Assembly: GCA_003215695.1 (NCBI GenBank)
Contig: QCJZ01000006.1
Location: 1-37,641, forward strand
DNA length: 37,641 bases
Direction: 5' to 3'
Origin: Prochlorococcus sp. AG-409-J03
Lineage (GTDB): Bacteria; Cyanobacteriota; Cyanobacteriia; PCC-6307; Cyanobiaceae
A program made the position numbers and the translations under genes. Position 1 is the stretch's first letter, and the number at the start of each line of letters is the position of its first letter. The notes beneath the pieces were generated by a model. The model was given only the letters and a program-made list of their open reading frames with translations. It was not told where the DNA came from and searched no databases. This document shows, piece after piece, positions 14,969 to 24,086 of the stretch.

Positions 14969-15648
14969 TTTGACAAATCCATAATATTATCCAAATCATT
15001 TTTAGTTTGAAGAAGTTGATAATTGATTTGATTTAACGATGCTATTTGAATTGTTTGTTTAAGTACTTTGTTAGTTCCCCAGCTTATACCAGAAAATGGC
15101 CAGGAACATAATGGATTTAAAAAATTTTTTGATAGTCCTATAAGCCAATATCCTCCATCAATTGAAGGGCCTAAAACCATGTCTTTATGATTAAGTGTTT
15201 GGATAGCCTGCATTAATTCAAAATGTGAGATTGAGGGTAAATCAGTTCCAATTAGTAAGATAGGTTTTCTAGTTTGTTGAGAAAGTTTTTTTTCAGCATG
15301 AGTCTTTAAAAACTGTCTTTTCATTTTTGTTCCTAGATTTCCAGGACCTTGAATCGCGACCGTTTTGATTTTATGTATTATTGCCCATCTTTTTGCGGCT
15401 TTGATACCAATACCATCGATGGCAACTTTAATATTTGCTAGGCCTCTTCTTTCAATTTCTTTGGCTACGCTAATTGTGTGATGCGTTAGTTTCTCTTGTA
15501 CCTTTGCTGCTTTAAATGACCCTATATCTTTTGACAAACGACTTTTACATCTATATATCGCATTCCATCTTGTCATCAAAATTATAGTTGGTTTATTTTT
15601 GTTGTTATTCTCTTTTGTAGTTGATGTTTTGCTTTTAATAAGATACAT
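14917..15648 (-). CDS. DUF2064/TIGR04282-like nucleotidyl- or glycosyltransferase (arsenosugar-associated)
   Basis: From the ATG at 15648 the protein has 243 residues; a TTG at 15672 would add eight. Recognisable segments are IILMTRWNAIYRCKSRLSKDIG near the N-terminus, LIGTDLPSISHFELMQAIQTL, MVLGPSIDGGYWLIGLS and FSGISWGTNKVLKQT. These are the motif series of the TIGR04282 group, which resembles the CofC/MobA nucleotidyltransferase fold. In many genomes it is paired with TIGR04283 and linked to arsenosugar or selenium-related clusters. No arsM or radical SAM partner is in this window, so the pathway assignment is by association. The downstream gene starts 52 bases before this one ends. Confidence 0.82.
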   Translation of the reverse strand: MYLIKSKTSTTKENNNKNKPTIILMTRWNAIYRCKSRLSKDIGSFKAAKVQEKLTHHTISVAKEIERRGLANIKVAIDGIGIKAAKRWAIIHKIKTVAIQGPGNLGTKMKRQFLKTHAEKKLSQQTRKPILLIGTDLPSISHFELMQAIQTLNHKDMVLGPSIDGGYWLIGLSKNFLNPLCSWPFSGISWGTNKVLKQTIQIASLNQINYQLLQTKNDLDNIMDLSKWLDYKSFRLSASSYQL

Positions 15649-15872
15649 ATTTACTATTTTCGGATTATTCAATATTTTGGAAGCTTAAGTTACTATTCAT
15701 TTCATCTGATTAATTTTTGTTCTGAAAAAAATAAATATTTATTTGCATTTATCTTTCTAATCCATTGCGATAGTTGCTTTTTGGTATGACACAACACAAC
15801 TCTTACAACTGGATTCCCAGATTTAAGAATGACTGATTAGAGTTTTTAGCTACACTCATATTCCATTAGGTA
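15649..15872. promoter_or_regulatory. Divergent region upstream of dnaA
   Basis: This 224-base AT-rich spacer separates the leftward glycosyltransferase pair from dnaA. It must hold both promoters. An AGG at 15866-15868 lies close before the dnaA ATG. I looked for DnaA boxes of the TTATCCACA / TTTTCCACA type and found no good match, so there is no visible evidence of an origin or of DnaA autoregulation here. Confidence 0.35.
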
Positions 15873-17273
15873 ATGCATGTGCCAGCTAGCAATGAGCTAT
15901 GGACGAAGGTGCAGCAATTATTGCAAAAGAATTTAAGTAAGCCTTCATACGAAACATGGATACGTCCGGCGGAATTCTTTGATTTCAAAGATGGTTGTTT
16001 GACTTTGGTCGCTCCAAATAGTTTTTCCAGTGATTGGTTAAGAAAAAATTATTCTCATACAATTGAAGAGATTGCATCAGAGATATATGGGCATGAAGTT
16101 AAAGTTTACATAAAAGTAAAGGAAGAATTTCGATCAAATAAAAATAGTACAAACAAGACTTTTTCAAATGTAGAAAATAAAGCATTAGGCCCTCGTGAAA
16201 ATTCAGGCTTCCTATCAAAGCAAGCCTCAACAAAAAAAAACTTGCCGGGTTTAAATCTTCGATATGTTTTTAATAGATTTGTTGTAGGTCCTAATAGTCG
16301 GATGGCGCATGCTGCAGCAATGGCAGTAGCTGAGGCTCCAGGTCGAGAGTTTAATCCATTATTTATTTGTGGAGGAGTTGGCCTGGGTAAGACCCATTTA
16401 ATGCAATCTATTGGTCATTACAGATTGGAAATCGACCCAGATGCAAAGGTTGCTTACGTTTCTACTGAGACGTTTACCAACGATTTAATAGTTGCTATTA
16501 GAAAAGATGGAATGCAAGCTTTTAGAAATAGATATAGAGAAGCTGATTTGATTTTGGTTGACGATATTCAATTTATAGAGGGTAAAGAATATACTCAAGA
16601 AGAATTCTTTCACACCTTTAATGCTTTACATGAGGCAGGTAGGCAAATAGTTCTTACAAGTGATAGGCCTCCAAGTCAAATACCTCGTTTGCAAGAACGA
16701 TTGATTTCAAGATTCTCAATGGGACTAATAGCAGATATCCAAGCCCCCGATTTGGAGACGAGAATGGCAATATTACAGAAAAAAGCTGAGCATGAGAGGA
16801 TGCGTTTGCCGAGAGATTTGATTCAGTTTATCGCAGGACGATTTACTTCTAATATAAGAGAATTAGAAGGAGCATTTACTCGTGCTGTTGCATTTGCCTC
16901 TATAACTGGATTGCCAATGACAGTGGAATCAGTAGCACCTATGCTTGATCCTACTGGACAGGGAGTAGAAGTTAAACCTAAACAAGTATTAGAGAAAGTC
17001 GCTGAGGTCTTTGGCGTTACGGAGGAGGAAATGCGTAGTTCAAGTAGACGTAGGCCTGTTAGTCAGGCACGACAGGTAGGCATGTATCTAATGCGCCATG
17101 GAACAGATTTAAGTCTTCCTCGTATTGGAGAATCTTTTGGGGGAAAAGACCATACAACAGTCATGTATGCTATTGAACAAGTAGAAAAAAAATTGTCAAG
17201 TGAGCCGCAATTAGCAAGTCAAGTTCAAAAAGTAAAAGATCTTCTTCAGATCGATTCACGAAAACGTCGTTGA
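15873..17273 (+). CDS. dnaA: Chromosomal replication initiator protein DnaA
   Basis: The 466-residue protein has all four DnaA domains. Domain I spans residues 5-80 ([22 protein letters not shown]). A short disordered linker runs to about 125. The AAA+ domain opens with [23 protein letters not shown] and has Walker A GGVGLGKT at 167-174 and Walker [10 protein letters not shown] with D230/D231. The C-terminal DNA-binding domain has [40 protein letters not shown] in pieces, containing the GGKDHTTV signature. It binds DnaA boxes and opens the origin. In cyanobacteria dnaA is often away from dnaN, and here it has unrelated neighbours. Whether oriC is near cannot be shown from this window. Confidence 0.97.
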   Translation: MHVPASNELWTKVQQLLQKNLSKPSYETWIRPAEFFDFKDGCLTLVAPNSFSSDWLRKNYSHTIEEIASEIYGHEVKVYIKVKEEFRSNKNSTNKTFSNVENKALGPRENSGFLSKQASTKKNLPGLNLRYVFNRFVVGPNSRMAHAAAMAVAEAPGREFNPLFICGGVGLGKTHLMQSIGHYRLEIDPDAKVAYVSTETFTNDLIVAIRKDGMQAFRNRYREADLILVDDIQFIEGKEYTQEEFFHTFNALHEAGRQIVLTSDRPPSQIPRLQERLISRFSMGLIADIQAPDLETRMAILQKKAEHERMRLPRDLIQFIAGRFTSNIRELEGAFTRAVAFASITGLPMTVESVAPMLDPTGQGVEVKPKQVLEKVAEVFGVTEEEMRSSSRRRPVSQARQVGMYLMRHGTDLSLPRIGESFGGKDHTTVMYAIEQVEKKLSSEPQLASQVQKVKDLLQIDSRKRR

Positions 17274-17307
17274 ATTTAATTTTTGAAAGTTAGATCAATT
17301 TTAGATA

Positions 17308-18549
17308 TTAATTAAACGGTAAAGGATTTTGATCTAGCCTGTTACTAATTGGTATTTTAGGACCTTGATCGATACCATCAATATTTGCAGTACGTTCAAG
17401 AGCTTGTCTAAATAATCTTCCGGATAATAAAGGCATATCTCTTGGAACTGAAATTCTATCTCGTAGGTAACGTAACGCAGAGGCGCTTTTTACCTCAGGA
17501 GGGCAATCTTTTTTTGAAATCATAGAAGTTAAGGCTGCTCTCAAAGGCTGATCAAATAATTTATTTTTCATGGGGCTAACAGCAATGATTTTTTCTTTAT
17601 GTTTCATTACCCTTTCTATAGCTATTGCCTCAAATTGTTGTGCAGAGTTTTGATTGTTTTTGGAGTCTACAAGCTCTAATTTCCCTAACCCAGTACCTAT
17701 ATCAATTTTATGGGCATAGGTTTGTTGGGTTGCATTTGAATAGGTAAAACAACCTCCCATTTGAGGAGGTAAATCATGAGCATGAGTGTGAAAATCTCCC
17801 TGACTTCCTCTATATTCCTCAAGTTTTTCAAGATTTTCAAGCCATCTATTTATAAAAGGGTGTTCTTCTCTTAATGAAAATCCTTTGTAGTAAGCCAATG
17901 AGGCATTCATCCTTTCAACATATGGAATAAAAATAACATCAGCTGATCCGGGCTTTTCTCCATGTTTTGTTGATATTGGTGTGAGCCATCCTGAAGCATG
18001 TTTTTGTAGCTCTTTTTCAAATTTTTTGGCGACACTTCTGAAATTTTCTTTCTTTTGTTCTTCTTGGGTTTGGAAAAGAGAATTACGACATAACCAATTA
18101 CACCATGATGAGAATAATTCTCTTTCAAGTCTTCTATGCTCTAGGACTTTCCTCTCATTTAGCGGTTGACCTAAAGGACCATAAATTTCTTCCAGAACAA
18201 ATAAGATTTCATCGCTTTCTGTGATTACATGATTATCAATTTCGATTGCAGGGAGCATTCCTGAGGGTACTTTTCTTAAATACCATCTTTCTTTTTCCCC
18301 ATAGCAACGCATTGTAACTTTTTTAATCCTGTAAGGAATTTTCTTAAGCTCCAACCAAATCCAAACTTTTTGGCAGTAGGGACACCAAGCATGATTGTCT
18401 CTGTAAAGGGTAATAATTGCCTCGGATTCACTTTTGTTAAATAGACGAAGTAAGGAATACGGGTTATTTAAGCCGTTGATTTGATCAATTGGATCAGCTG
18501 CATATGTTGCTAATTCTTCCCAACTCATTGCATTTCTGGTTGGATTCAT
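17308..18549 (-). CDS. Glutathione S-transferase-like protein with N-terminal thioredoxin-fold domain
   Basis: From the ATG at 18549 the protein has 413 residues; the frame extends to 18588, but that start would lie two bases from the divergent gor start. The N-terminal part has LYRDNHAWCPYCQKVWIWLELKKIPYRI (in pieces) with a glutaredoxin-like CPYC (C56, C59). VPSGMLPAIEIDNHVITESDEIL follows, the cis-Pro and Glu-Ser signature of glutathione binding. A helical GST C-domain follows to about residue 260. The last ~150 residues are extra and of no family I know; they include GQGDFHTHAHDLPPQMGGCFTYS-like text seen in plant and cyanobacterial homologs. It is back to back with glutathione reductase, consistent with a redox role. 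The substrate is unknown. Confidence 0.8.
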   Translation of the reverse strand: MNPTRNAMSWEELATYAADPIDQINGLNNPYSLLRLFNKSESEAIITLYRDNHAWCPYCQKVWIWLELKKIPYRIKKVTMRCYGEKERWYLRKVPSGMLPAIEIDNHVITESDEILFVLEEIYGPLGQPLNERKVLEHRRLERELFSSWCNWLCRNSLFQTQEEQKKENFRSVAKKFEKELQKHASGWLTPISTKHGEKPGSADVIFIPYVERMNASLAYYKGFSLREEHPFINRWLENLEKLEEYRGSQGDFHTHAHDLPPQMGGCFTYSNATQQTYAHKIDIGTGLGKLELVDSKNNQNSAQQFEAIAIERVMKHKEKIIAVSPMKNKLFDQPLRAALTSMISKKDCPPEVKSASALRYLRDRISVPRDMPLLSGRLFRQALERTANIDGIDQGPKIPISNRLDQNPLPFN

Positions 18550-18590
18550 TTTTTTCAACAAGAATAGGGAAATAATACTAGGTTGCAAAA

Positions 18591-19952
18591 TTGAAAAGGT
18601 CTTTTGATTTAATTGTCATTGGTGCAGGATCTGGTGGATTGGCTGCTGCAAAGAAAGCAGCTAGTTATGGGGCATCTGTTGCTATCGTCGAGGGTGATCT
18701 TGTTGGAGGAACATGTGTAATCAGAGGTTGTGTTCCGAAAAAATTATTAGTGTGTGGGTCATCTCTCTCAGAAAGTTTTTTGTCTGCACCATCTTATGGC
18801 TTTGATTTTGATAATTTAAAGATCAAGTCAGAACTTTTATTAGCTAATGTTCGGAGAGAAGTTCAAAGGCTCAATGAATTACATGAGAATTTTTTATATA
18901 AGGCTAATGTGGAACTTTTTAAAGGTTGGGGAGAGTTTAAAAATACAAATTGTGTTGTCATAAAAAATCGACGAAATGGAGAGATCTTAAATGAACTTTA
19001 TGGAGAAAAAATTCTTATTGCAGTAGGGGGTAGACCTAAAAGACCAAATATCGAGGGGGCTTTTTTAGGTTGGACAAGTGATGATATGTTTCTTCTTAAA
19101 AACTTTCCGAATAAAATTACAATTGTTGGTGCAGGCTATATCGCGTGCGAATTTGCATGCATACTGCAGGGATTAGGTGTTGAAGTTACACAATTGGTTA
19201 GAGGTGAAAGAATCTTGAAAGGATTTGATTTCGAACTTGCTTCATCATTAACGGAGGTAATGAAAAATAAGGGTATTAATTTGAACTTCGGAGAGAATAT
19301 TGCTTCGATAAAAGGAACACCTGGATCTTTAATTATAAGTACAAATAAAGATAGAGAGTTTAATTCCGGAGGGTTGCTTTTTGCTATTGGTAGGGAGCCT
19401 TTTATAGAGGGGCTGAAGTTAGAAGAATCTGGCGTAGAAATTTTTGAAAATAAAATCAAAGTTAATAGTGAAAGTAAAACAAATATTTCTAATATTTTTG
19501 CTATAGGAGATGTAACTGACAGGATTAACTTGACACCTGTCGCAATTGATGAAGGTAGAAAGTTTGCTGATAGAAATTATGGTGAGTCAAGTTGTAAGGT
19601 TAATTATGATTTTGTTCCTTATGCTGTATTTAGTCAGCCTGAAATTGCTTCTGTTGGCATAACTGAAGAGAAAGCTATCCAATCGATGGGGGAAGATAAT
19701 ATTAAAGTATACAGATCAATATTTAGGCCCTTATCTAAATCATTGCCAAAATCTGGCTCTAAATGTATCTTAAAGTTAATAGTTGATAAAAATAATAATA
19801 AAGTTTTGGGATGTCACATGATTGGTGATAATGCATCTGAAATTATTCAAATGGCCTCGATTTCTCTAATGCTAGGAGCGAAAAAATCTGATTTTGATAA
19901 TACAATGGCATTACACCCTACAATAGCTGAGGAATTTGTGACAATGAGATGA
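18591..19952 (+). CDS. gor: Glutathione reductase (NADPH)
   Basis: A 453-residue flavoprotein disulfide reductase that regenerates glutathione from its disulfide. The FAD-binding GAGSGG is at residues 11-16. The redox cysteine pair is C42/C47 in VGGTCVIRGCVPKKLLV. The NAD(P)-binding fold is IVGAGYIACEFACILQGLG with VRGERILKGFD after it; the basic residues suit NADPH. Then come FAIGDVTDRINLTPVAIDEG and the C-terminal HPTIAEEF with the catalytic His-Glu. The CVIRGCVPKKLLV variant distinguishes GR from lipoamide dehydrogenase. The start is a TTG at 18591, and no upstream in-frame ATG exists. The gene is divergent from the GST-like gene with a very short shared promoter region of about 40 bases. 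Confidence 0.94.
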   Translation: MKRSFDLIVIGAGSGGLAAAKKAASYGASVAIVEGDLVGGTCVIRGCVPKKLLVCGSSLSESFLSAPSYGFDFDNLKIKSELLLANVRREVQRLNELHENFLYKANVELFKGWGEFKNTNCVVIKNRRNGEILNELYGEKILIAVGGRPKRPNIEGAFLGWTSDDMFLLKNFPNKITIVGAGYIACEFACILQGLGVEVTQLVRGERILKGFDFELASSLTEVMKNKGINLNFGENIASIKGTPGSLIISTNKDREFNSGGLLFAIGREPFIEGLKLEESGVEIFENKIKVNSESKTNISNIFAIGDVTDRINLTPVAIDEGRKFADRNYGESSCKVNYDFVPYAVFSQPEIASVGITEEKAIQSMGEDNIKVYRSIFRPLSKSLPKSGSKCILKLIVDKNNNKVLGCHMIGDNASEIIQMASISLMLGAKKSDFDNTMALHPTIAEEFVTMR

Positions 19953-19966
19953 TTCATTGTAAAGTA

Positions 19967-21061
19967 TCAGTTATTAGAACTTTTTCTTAGCCTTAACCAG
20001 TAAGAAATTGTTTTATATATAATAATTATTATTGATAATGATATGGCTATAAAAACTAATTCTTTGAATGTTGAATGCAAGCTTGGTAAGGTCAGAGGTA
20101 TTATTTTATCTGCAATGTAAAGCATATATAATCCTAATAAAACACCACCTTCACCTCTACTTATTATTCCTTTGGTCCAAAAAATGGGCATGCAAGCAAG
20201 TGTAGTAATTACCATGATAGGAATATCCTTAGTTATTAGTAAATCTTCAACAACTAAACCACTGCCTCCAGAAAATACCGAACAGCTACCTAAAACTAGT
20301 AATTGATTTAATAAACAACTTCCTATTACGTTACCTATTGCTAGATCAGTTTGACCACGAATAGCAGCAACTAATGACGTGATTAACTCAGGTAAAGAGG
20401 TGCCCAGTGAAACTATCGTTAACCCAATTATAGCTTCACTTATCCCTAGTAATCCTGCAATTGTCGATGCGCCTTCTATTAACAGTCGTGATCCAAGAGT
20501 AAGCAAGAAAATACCACTTAATAATTTCATGCCTGCTTTTAATAAACTTGTTGAATCTTTTTCTATATTGATTTCTGGCTCAGCTTCTTGGCTCTTTTGA
20601 GGCTCCTCTCTTGCTGTGCGTATTTCCCAAGTGGTATTAATTATTAGCGCAACTATCAAAGCTAATCCAAATTGCCAAGTTATTAGCCCTGAAGCTGCCA
20701 TCCCCCAAACTGCAGTTGATACTCCTAAAAGAAGAGGAATGTCTCTCCTTACAAGACGACTTTCAACTCTTAAAGGTCGTAAAAGTGCACTTCCTCCTAG
20801 AACTACCATCACATTGAAGATATTGCTACCAACAATGTTGCTCAAAGCAAGACTGTCTGATCCAGTGAGCGAGGAGTTAACACTCACAAATAGCTCAGGT
20901 GCACTTGTTCCGAGAGATACTATTGTTAAACCAATAACTAGTTGAGGAATTCCAAGAATTAAGGCTAAAGCTACAGACCCTTGAATAAAGAACTCTCCAC
21001 CGCTAAAAAGTATAAATATTCCAGTAATAAGCTCTAAAAATGACAATAACATTGATGGCAT
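19967..21061 (-). CDS. Ca2+/Na+ antiporter-like membrane protein (CaCA family)
   Basis: A 364-residue integral membrane protein with the duplicated alpha-repeat of cation/Ca2+ exchangers. Repeat 1 is GLTIVSLGTSAPELFVSV...SNIVGSNIFNVMVVLG; repeat 2 is GLTIVSLGTSLPELITSL...GNVIGSCLLNQLLVLG. The acidic residues in the two GTSxPEL motifs bind the cation in known exchangers. About ten hydrophobic segments are visible, with a hydrophilic loop in the middle (REEPQKSQEAEPEINIEKD). YrbG-like bacterial members exchange Ca2+ for Na+ or H+; the ion cannot be told from sequence. The start is ATG at 21061. It converges with gor, with 14 bases between stops, and is divergent from pyrC. Confidence 0.9.
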   Translation of the reverse strand: MPSMLLSFLELITGIFILFSGGEFFIQGSVALALILGIPQLVIGLTIVSLGTSAPELFVSVNSSLTGSDSLALSNIVGSNIFNVMVVLGGSALLRPLRVESRLVRRDIPLLLGVSTAVWGMAASGLITWQFGLALIVALIINTTWEIRTAREEPQKSQEAEPEINIEKDSTSLLKAGMKLLSGIFLLTLGSRLLIEGASTIAGLLGISEAIIGLTIVSLGTSLPELITSLVAAIRGQTDLAIGNVIGSCLLNQLLVLGSCSVFSGGSGLVVEDLLITKDIPIMVITTLACMPIFWTKGIISRGEGGVLLGLYMLYIADKIIPLTLPSLHSTFKELVFIAISLSIIIIIYKTISYWLRLRKSSNN

Positions 21062-21209
21062 AATTAAGTGGTTTATTGAGGAACTAAATTAGTGAATTAA
21101 TATTTATTATTTCAATTTGGTATTCTCATAATATCTTAGCTCTTTATTGATACTTGAAGACTTATTGAACAAGGTTTAATAAGATATACATTGAGAAAGC
21201 TTTAATCCT

Positions 21210-22274
21210 GTGGATGTTTCTGTTAATCAAATCTCATTATTGAAGCCGGATGATTGGCATCTTCACTTGAGAGATGGAAAGATCCTTAAAGGTATTTTAA
21301 GGCATACCGCAGATGTGTTTTGCCGTGCAATCATCATGCCTAATCTTGATCCTCCGATAACCACTTTAGACCAAGCAAAAGAGTATAAAAAAAGAATTAT
21401 TCAGTCTATCCCAGAAGGTGTTTCTTTTACTCCATTAATGACAGCATATCTTACAGATGATATGCCTTCACAAGTACTAGAGAAAGGCTTTAGAGAAGGT
21501 GTTTTCCATGGAGCAAAGCTCTATCCAGCTAATGTAACAACTAATTCCTCTTATGGGGTTACAGATATAGGTAAAATCGACAATTTATTTGAGACGATGG
21601 AAAAAATTGGTATGCCATTATTGATTCATGGAGAAGTGACCAATTTCAATGTTGATGTGTTTGATAGAGAAGCTGTTTTTATTGAACGTCATCTTGAACC
21701 ATTATTACGAAGATTTTCATCACTTAAAGTGGTTTTAGAACATATCACGACCATAGATGCAATTGATTTTGTGGAAAACAGTCAGTTTGATATAGCAGCT
21801 ACAATCACACCTCATCATCTACATATCAATCGAAATGCAATGTTCAATGGCGGTTTAAGAAGTGATTTTTATTGCTTACCCACAGCCAAACGGGAAATTC
21901 ATCGTATTGCCCTGAGACAAGCGGCTACTAGTGGTAAATCTTGCTTTTTCCTTGGAACTGATTCAGCACCTCATACCCGTAGGTTTAAGGAAAGTTCATG
22001 TGGATGTGCAGGAATTTTTAACGCCCCTTTCGCTTTGGAAAGCTATTTAAAAGTTTTTGAAGAAGAAAATGCAATAGATAGGTTTGAAGCTTTTTCAAGT
22101 ATTAATGGAGCAACTTTTTATGGATTACCATTAAACACAGAGAGAATAACATTAGTTAAAAAAGATATTTCTGTACCAAAAATTATTGACGTTGGATTAG
22201 ATGGTGATCCCGATGATTTTGTAAAACCATTTCATTCTGGAGAAACTCTGGGCTGGGCAGTACTGGCTGTGTAG
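21210..22274 (+). CDS. pyrC: Dihydroorotase (type II)
   Basis: A 354-residue dihydroorotase that closes carbamoyl-aspartate to dihydroorotate in pyrimidine synthesis. Visible are the metal-binding HLHLRDG (residues ~17-23), IIMPNLDPPITT, the carboxylated-lysine segment GAKLYPANVTTNSSYGV, LIHGEV, VLEHITT, TITPHHL and the late-domain GTDSAPHTRRFKESSCGCAGIFN. These are the motifs of the compact class found in E. coli PyrC, which is close in length. The start is a GTG at 21210. It stands alone: the antiporter gene is divergent 148 bases upstream, and tRNA-Leu follows 141 bases after the stop. Confidence 0.95.
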   Translation: MDVSVNQISLLKPDDWHLHLRDGKILKGILRHTADVFCRAIIMPNLDPPITTLDQAKEYKKRIIQSIPEGVSFTPLMTAYLTDDMPSQVLEKGFREGVFHGAKLYPANVTTNSSYGVTDIGKIDNLFETMEKIGMPLLIHGEVTNFNVDVFDREAVFIERHLEPLLRRFSSLKVVLEHITTIDAIDFVENSQFDIAATITPHHLHINRNAMFNGGLRSDFYCLPTAKREIHRIALRQAATSGKSCFFLGTDSAPHTRRFKESSCGCAGIFNAPFALESYLKVFEEENAIDRFEAFSSINGATFYGLPLNTERITLVKKDISVPKIIDVGLDGDPDDFVKPFHSGETLGWAVLAV

Positions 22275-22415
22275 GGAGATTGGTGAATGATTCTTCTAAA
22301 GATTATTTAACACTAGATATTCTTAAGAGTACTGATTTAAGCACATACGTTTACGCTAATATGTAAATGGCTTAGAGTTGAATCTCTAGCAATGCGATAA
22401 TCCTTGCTATCACTG

Positions 22416-22502
22416 GGGAGTGTGGCGGAATTGGTAGACGCACCAGACTTAAAATCTGTTGGCCGCTTTTTGGCCGTGGGGGTTCAAGTCCCCCCACTCC
22501 CA
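22416..22502 (+). tRNA. tRNA-Leu (UAA anticodon), uninterrupted
   Basis: The acceptor stem pairs GGGAGTG (22416-22422) with CACTCCC (22495-22501), with A73 at 22502. The D-arm GGCGGAATTGGTAGACGC, an anticodon loop CTTAAAA giving UAA, a long class II variable arm (GGCC...GGCC) and the T-arm GGGGGTTCAAGTCCCCC are all present. CCA is not encoded. Many cyanobacteria carry a group I intron in this gene; here the anticodon arm is continuous. The last tRNA base is also the A of a possible ndhL start ATG. Confidence 0.97.
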
Positions 22503-22774
22503 TGATGTTTTGTATTTCGACTGTGTGTTTAATCCCTTTTGGATTAATAAGTGCTGTTAATCCGATAATTACATTATTTGCTTATGTGGTATTGGGAGGG
22601 TTGTATTTATTGGTAGTTCCTTTATTTCTTTTTTATTGGATGAATAATCGTTGGAATGTTATGGGAAAGTTTGAACGCCTTTTTATGTATGGTCTTGTTT
22701 TTCTTTTCTTCCCTGGAATGGTTGTGTTTGCACCATTTCTTAATTTAAGAATGAATGGGAAAAAGGAGTCTTGA
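22502..22774 (+). CDS. ndhL: NAD(P)H-quinone oxidoreductase subunit L
   Basis: The diagnostic NdhL core is [21 protein letters not shown] and then [29 protein letters not shown], with two or three membrane segments. NdhL is a small cyanobacterial and plastid subunit of the NDH-1 complex used in cyclic electron flow and CO2 uptake. The frame as given starts at ATG 22502 (90 residues), but that base is the discriminator of tRNA-Leu. A second ATG at 22505 and a GTG at 22523 (83 residues, closer to the 77-80 I remember for the family) are alternatives. DUF3007-like and trpA genes follow, an arrangement I know from marine picocyanobacteria. Confidence 0.88.
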   Translation: MMFCISTVCLIPFGLISAVNPIITLFAYVVLGGLYLLVVPLFLFYWMNNRWNVMGKFERLFMYGLVFLFFPGMVVFAPFLNLRMNGKKES

Positions 22775-22777
22775 ACT

Positions 22778-23110
22778 TTGACAAGAGCACAGGTTTTTCA
22801 AATAGGTTTGTTCGTTTTTGTGTTGGGAGCCTTAGGATATGAGGTTTTTCAGCTACTTGGATTTGAATCAATATCTGCTGGTATTGCAACACAATTAATA
22901 TTGATTTTAATTATCTTTGCATGGACAGTTTCTTACCTTTTTAGGGTTTTTTCTGGGAATATGACGTTTATGGAGCAACGTAAACGTTACAGAGATGCTT
23001 ATGAAAAACTGACTGATAAAAAAATTAAAGAAAAGTTTGATGCTATGACAGATAAAGAAAAAAATGAATTACTAAAAACCATTGAGGAAGAAAGTATTGA
23101 AGAAACTTAA
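22778..23110 (+). CDS. Small membrane protein, DUF3007-like
   Basis: A 110-residue protein with two hydrophobic segments, IGLFVFVLGALGYEVFQLLG and ISAGIATQLILILIIFAWTVSYLF. A basic, strongly charged helix follows (EQRKRYRDAYEKLTDKKIKEKF). It matches the DUF3007 family of cyanobacteria and plants, which I recall next to ndhL; no biochemical function is established as far as I know. The start is a TTG at 22778 with a GGAG about 10 bases upstream, inside the end of ndhL. Only 3 bases separate it from the ndhL stop, so the two are surely co-transcribed. Partnership with the NDH-1 complex is an inference from location. Confidence 0.82.
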   Translation: MTRAQVFQIGLFVFVLGALGYEVFQLLGFESISAGIATQLILILIIFAWTVSYLFRVFSGNMTFMEQRKRYRDAYEKLTDKKIKEKFDAMTDKEKNELLKTIEEESIEET

Positions 23111-23193
23111 GTTTTAATTACTAAGTCTCAACAATTTTCTACTCTTATGGATATAAAAATGATAAAAAAGATAGATACCCAAGGCTTAGACCA

Positions 23194-23994
23194 TTGAAAA
23201 GTACAAATATCAGTAGGTCCTTTTCCAAAATAAAAGAGGAGAAAAGAATCGCGCTAATGCCTTTCCTTATGGCAGGTGACCCTGATCTAGAAACTACAGC
23301 AAAAATTTTGTTAGAACTTCAAGCAAATGGCGCTGACATGATTGAGCTAGGAATTCCATATAGTGATCCTTTAGCAGATGGGCCGATTATTCAATTAGCA
23401 GCTTCTAGAGCGCTCTCTGCAGGAACTTCTCTTGACAGAGTTTTTAAAATGTTGTCTGAATTGAGATATCAATTGACAATACCAATAATTTTATTTACTT
23501 ACTCCAATCCACTTATTAATAAAGGTCTGGAGGAATTTTGTTTACAAGCTTCAAAAGTAGGTGTCTCTGGACTTGTTGTTCCTGACCTTCCTTTAGAGGA
23601 GGCAGAAAAACTTTCTGAGATAGCTGAATCCAAAGAAATTGATTTGGTTTTACTTGTTGCTCCTACAACACCCAAAGATAGGATGAAAAAAATTGCAGAG
23701 ACTTCTAATGGGTTTACTTATCTTGTTAGTGTTACTGGAGTAACAGGAGAAAGGTCCTCCCTAGAAGAAAATGTTGGTTCTCTTGTTAAACAACTAAAAC
23801 TCTCTTCATCTAGTCCAATTGCTGTGGGTTTTGGTATCTCGGAGGTTAAACATATTCATCAAGTTAGAGAGTGGGGCGCTGATGGTGCAATTGTTGGTAG
23901 TGCATTAGTTAAAAGGATTGCTAATGCCTCTATCGGAATGAAAGTTGAAGAGGCTGGCTTTTTTTGTAAAGAACTAAGAGCTGCAACTTACTAA
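23194..23994 (+). CDS. trpA: Tryptophan synthase alpha subunit
   Basis: A 266-residue TrpA, the alpha subunit that splits indole-3-glycerol phosphate and passes indole to TrpB. The catalytic pair aligns as E51 ([10 protein letters not shown]) and D62 ([15 protein letters not shown]). [33 protein letters not shown] and AVGFGIS with [10 protein letters not shown] complete the phosphate-binding barrel. The start is a TTG at 23194; an ATG at 23160 is out of frame and soon stops. It is third in line after ndhL and the DUF3007-like gene, with an 83-base gap that may hold its own promoter. No other trp gene is in the window. Confidence 0.95.
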   Translation: MKSTNISRSFSKIKEEKRIALMPFLMAGDPDLETTAKILLELQANGADMIELGIPYSDPLADGPIIQLAASRALSAGTSLDRVFKMLSELRYQLTIPIILFTYSNPLINKGLEEFCLQASKVGVSGLVVPDLPLEEAEKLSEIAESKEIDLVLLVAPTTPKDRMKKIAETSNGFTYLVSVTGVTGERSSLEENVGSLVKQLKLSSSSPIAVGFGISEVKHIHQVREWGADGAIVGSALVKRIANASIGMKVEEAGFFCKELRAATY

Positions 23995-24086
23995 TATTTT
24001 TATAAATAGCAACAGATCAAGCTGGATATTGAATTCTTTTCTATGTTTTAGCTTGAAAAAAATTGTCTTTATTTAACTTCAAAACT

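Noticed and set aside
15649-15872. Possible replication origin next to dnaA
   Set aside because: No cluster of DnaA boxes (TTATCCACA or TTTTCCACA type) was seen, and picocyanobacterial dnaA is commonly away from the origin.
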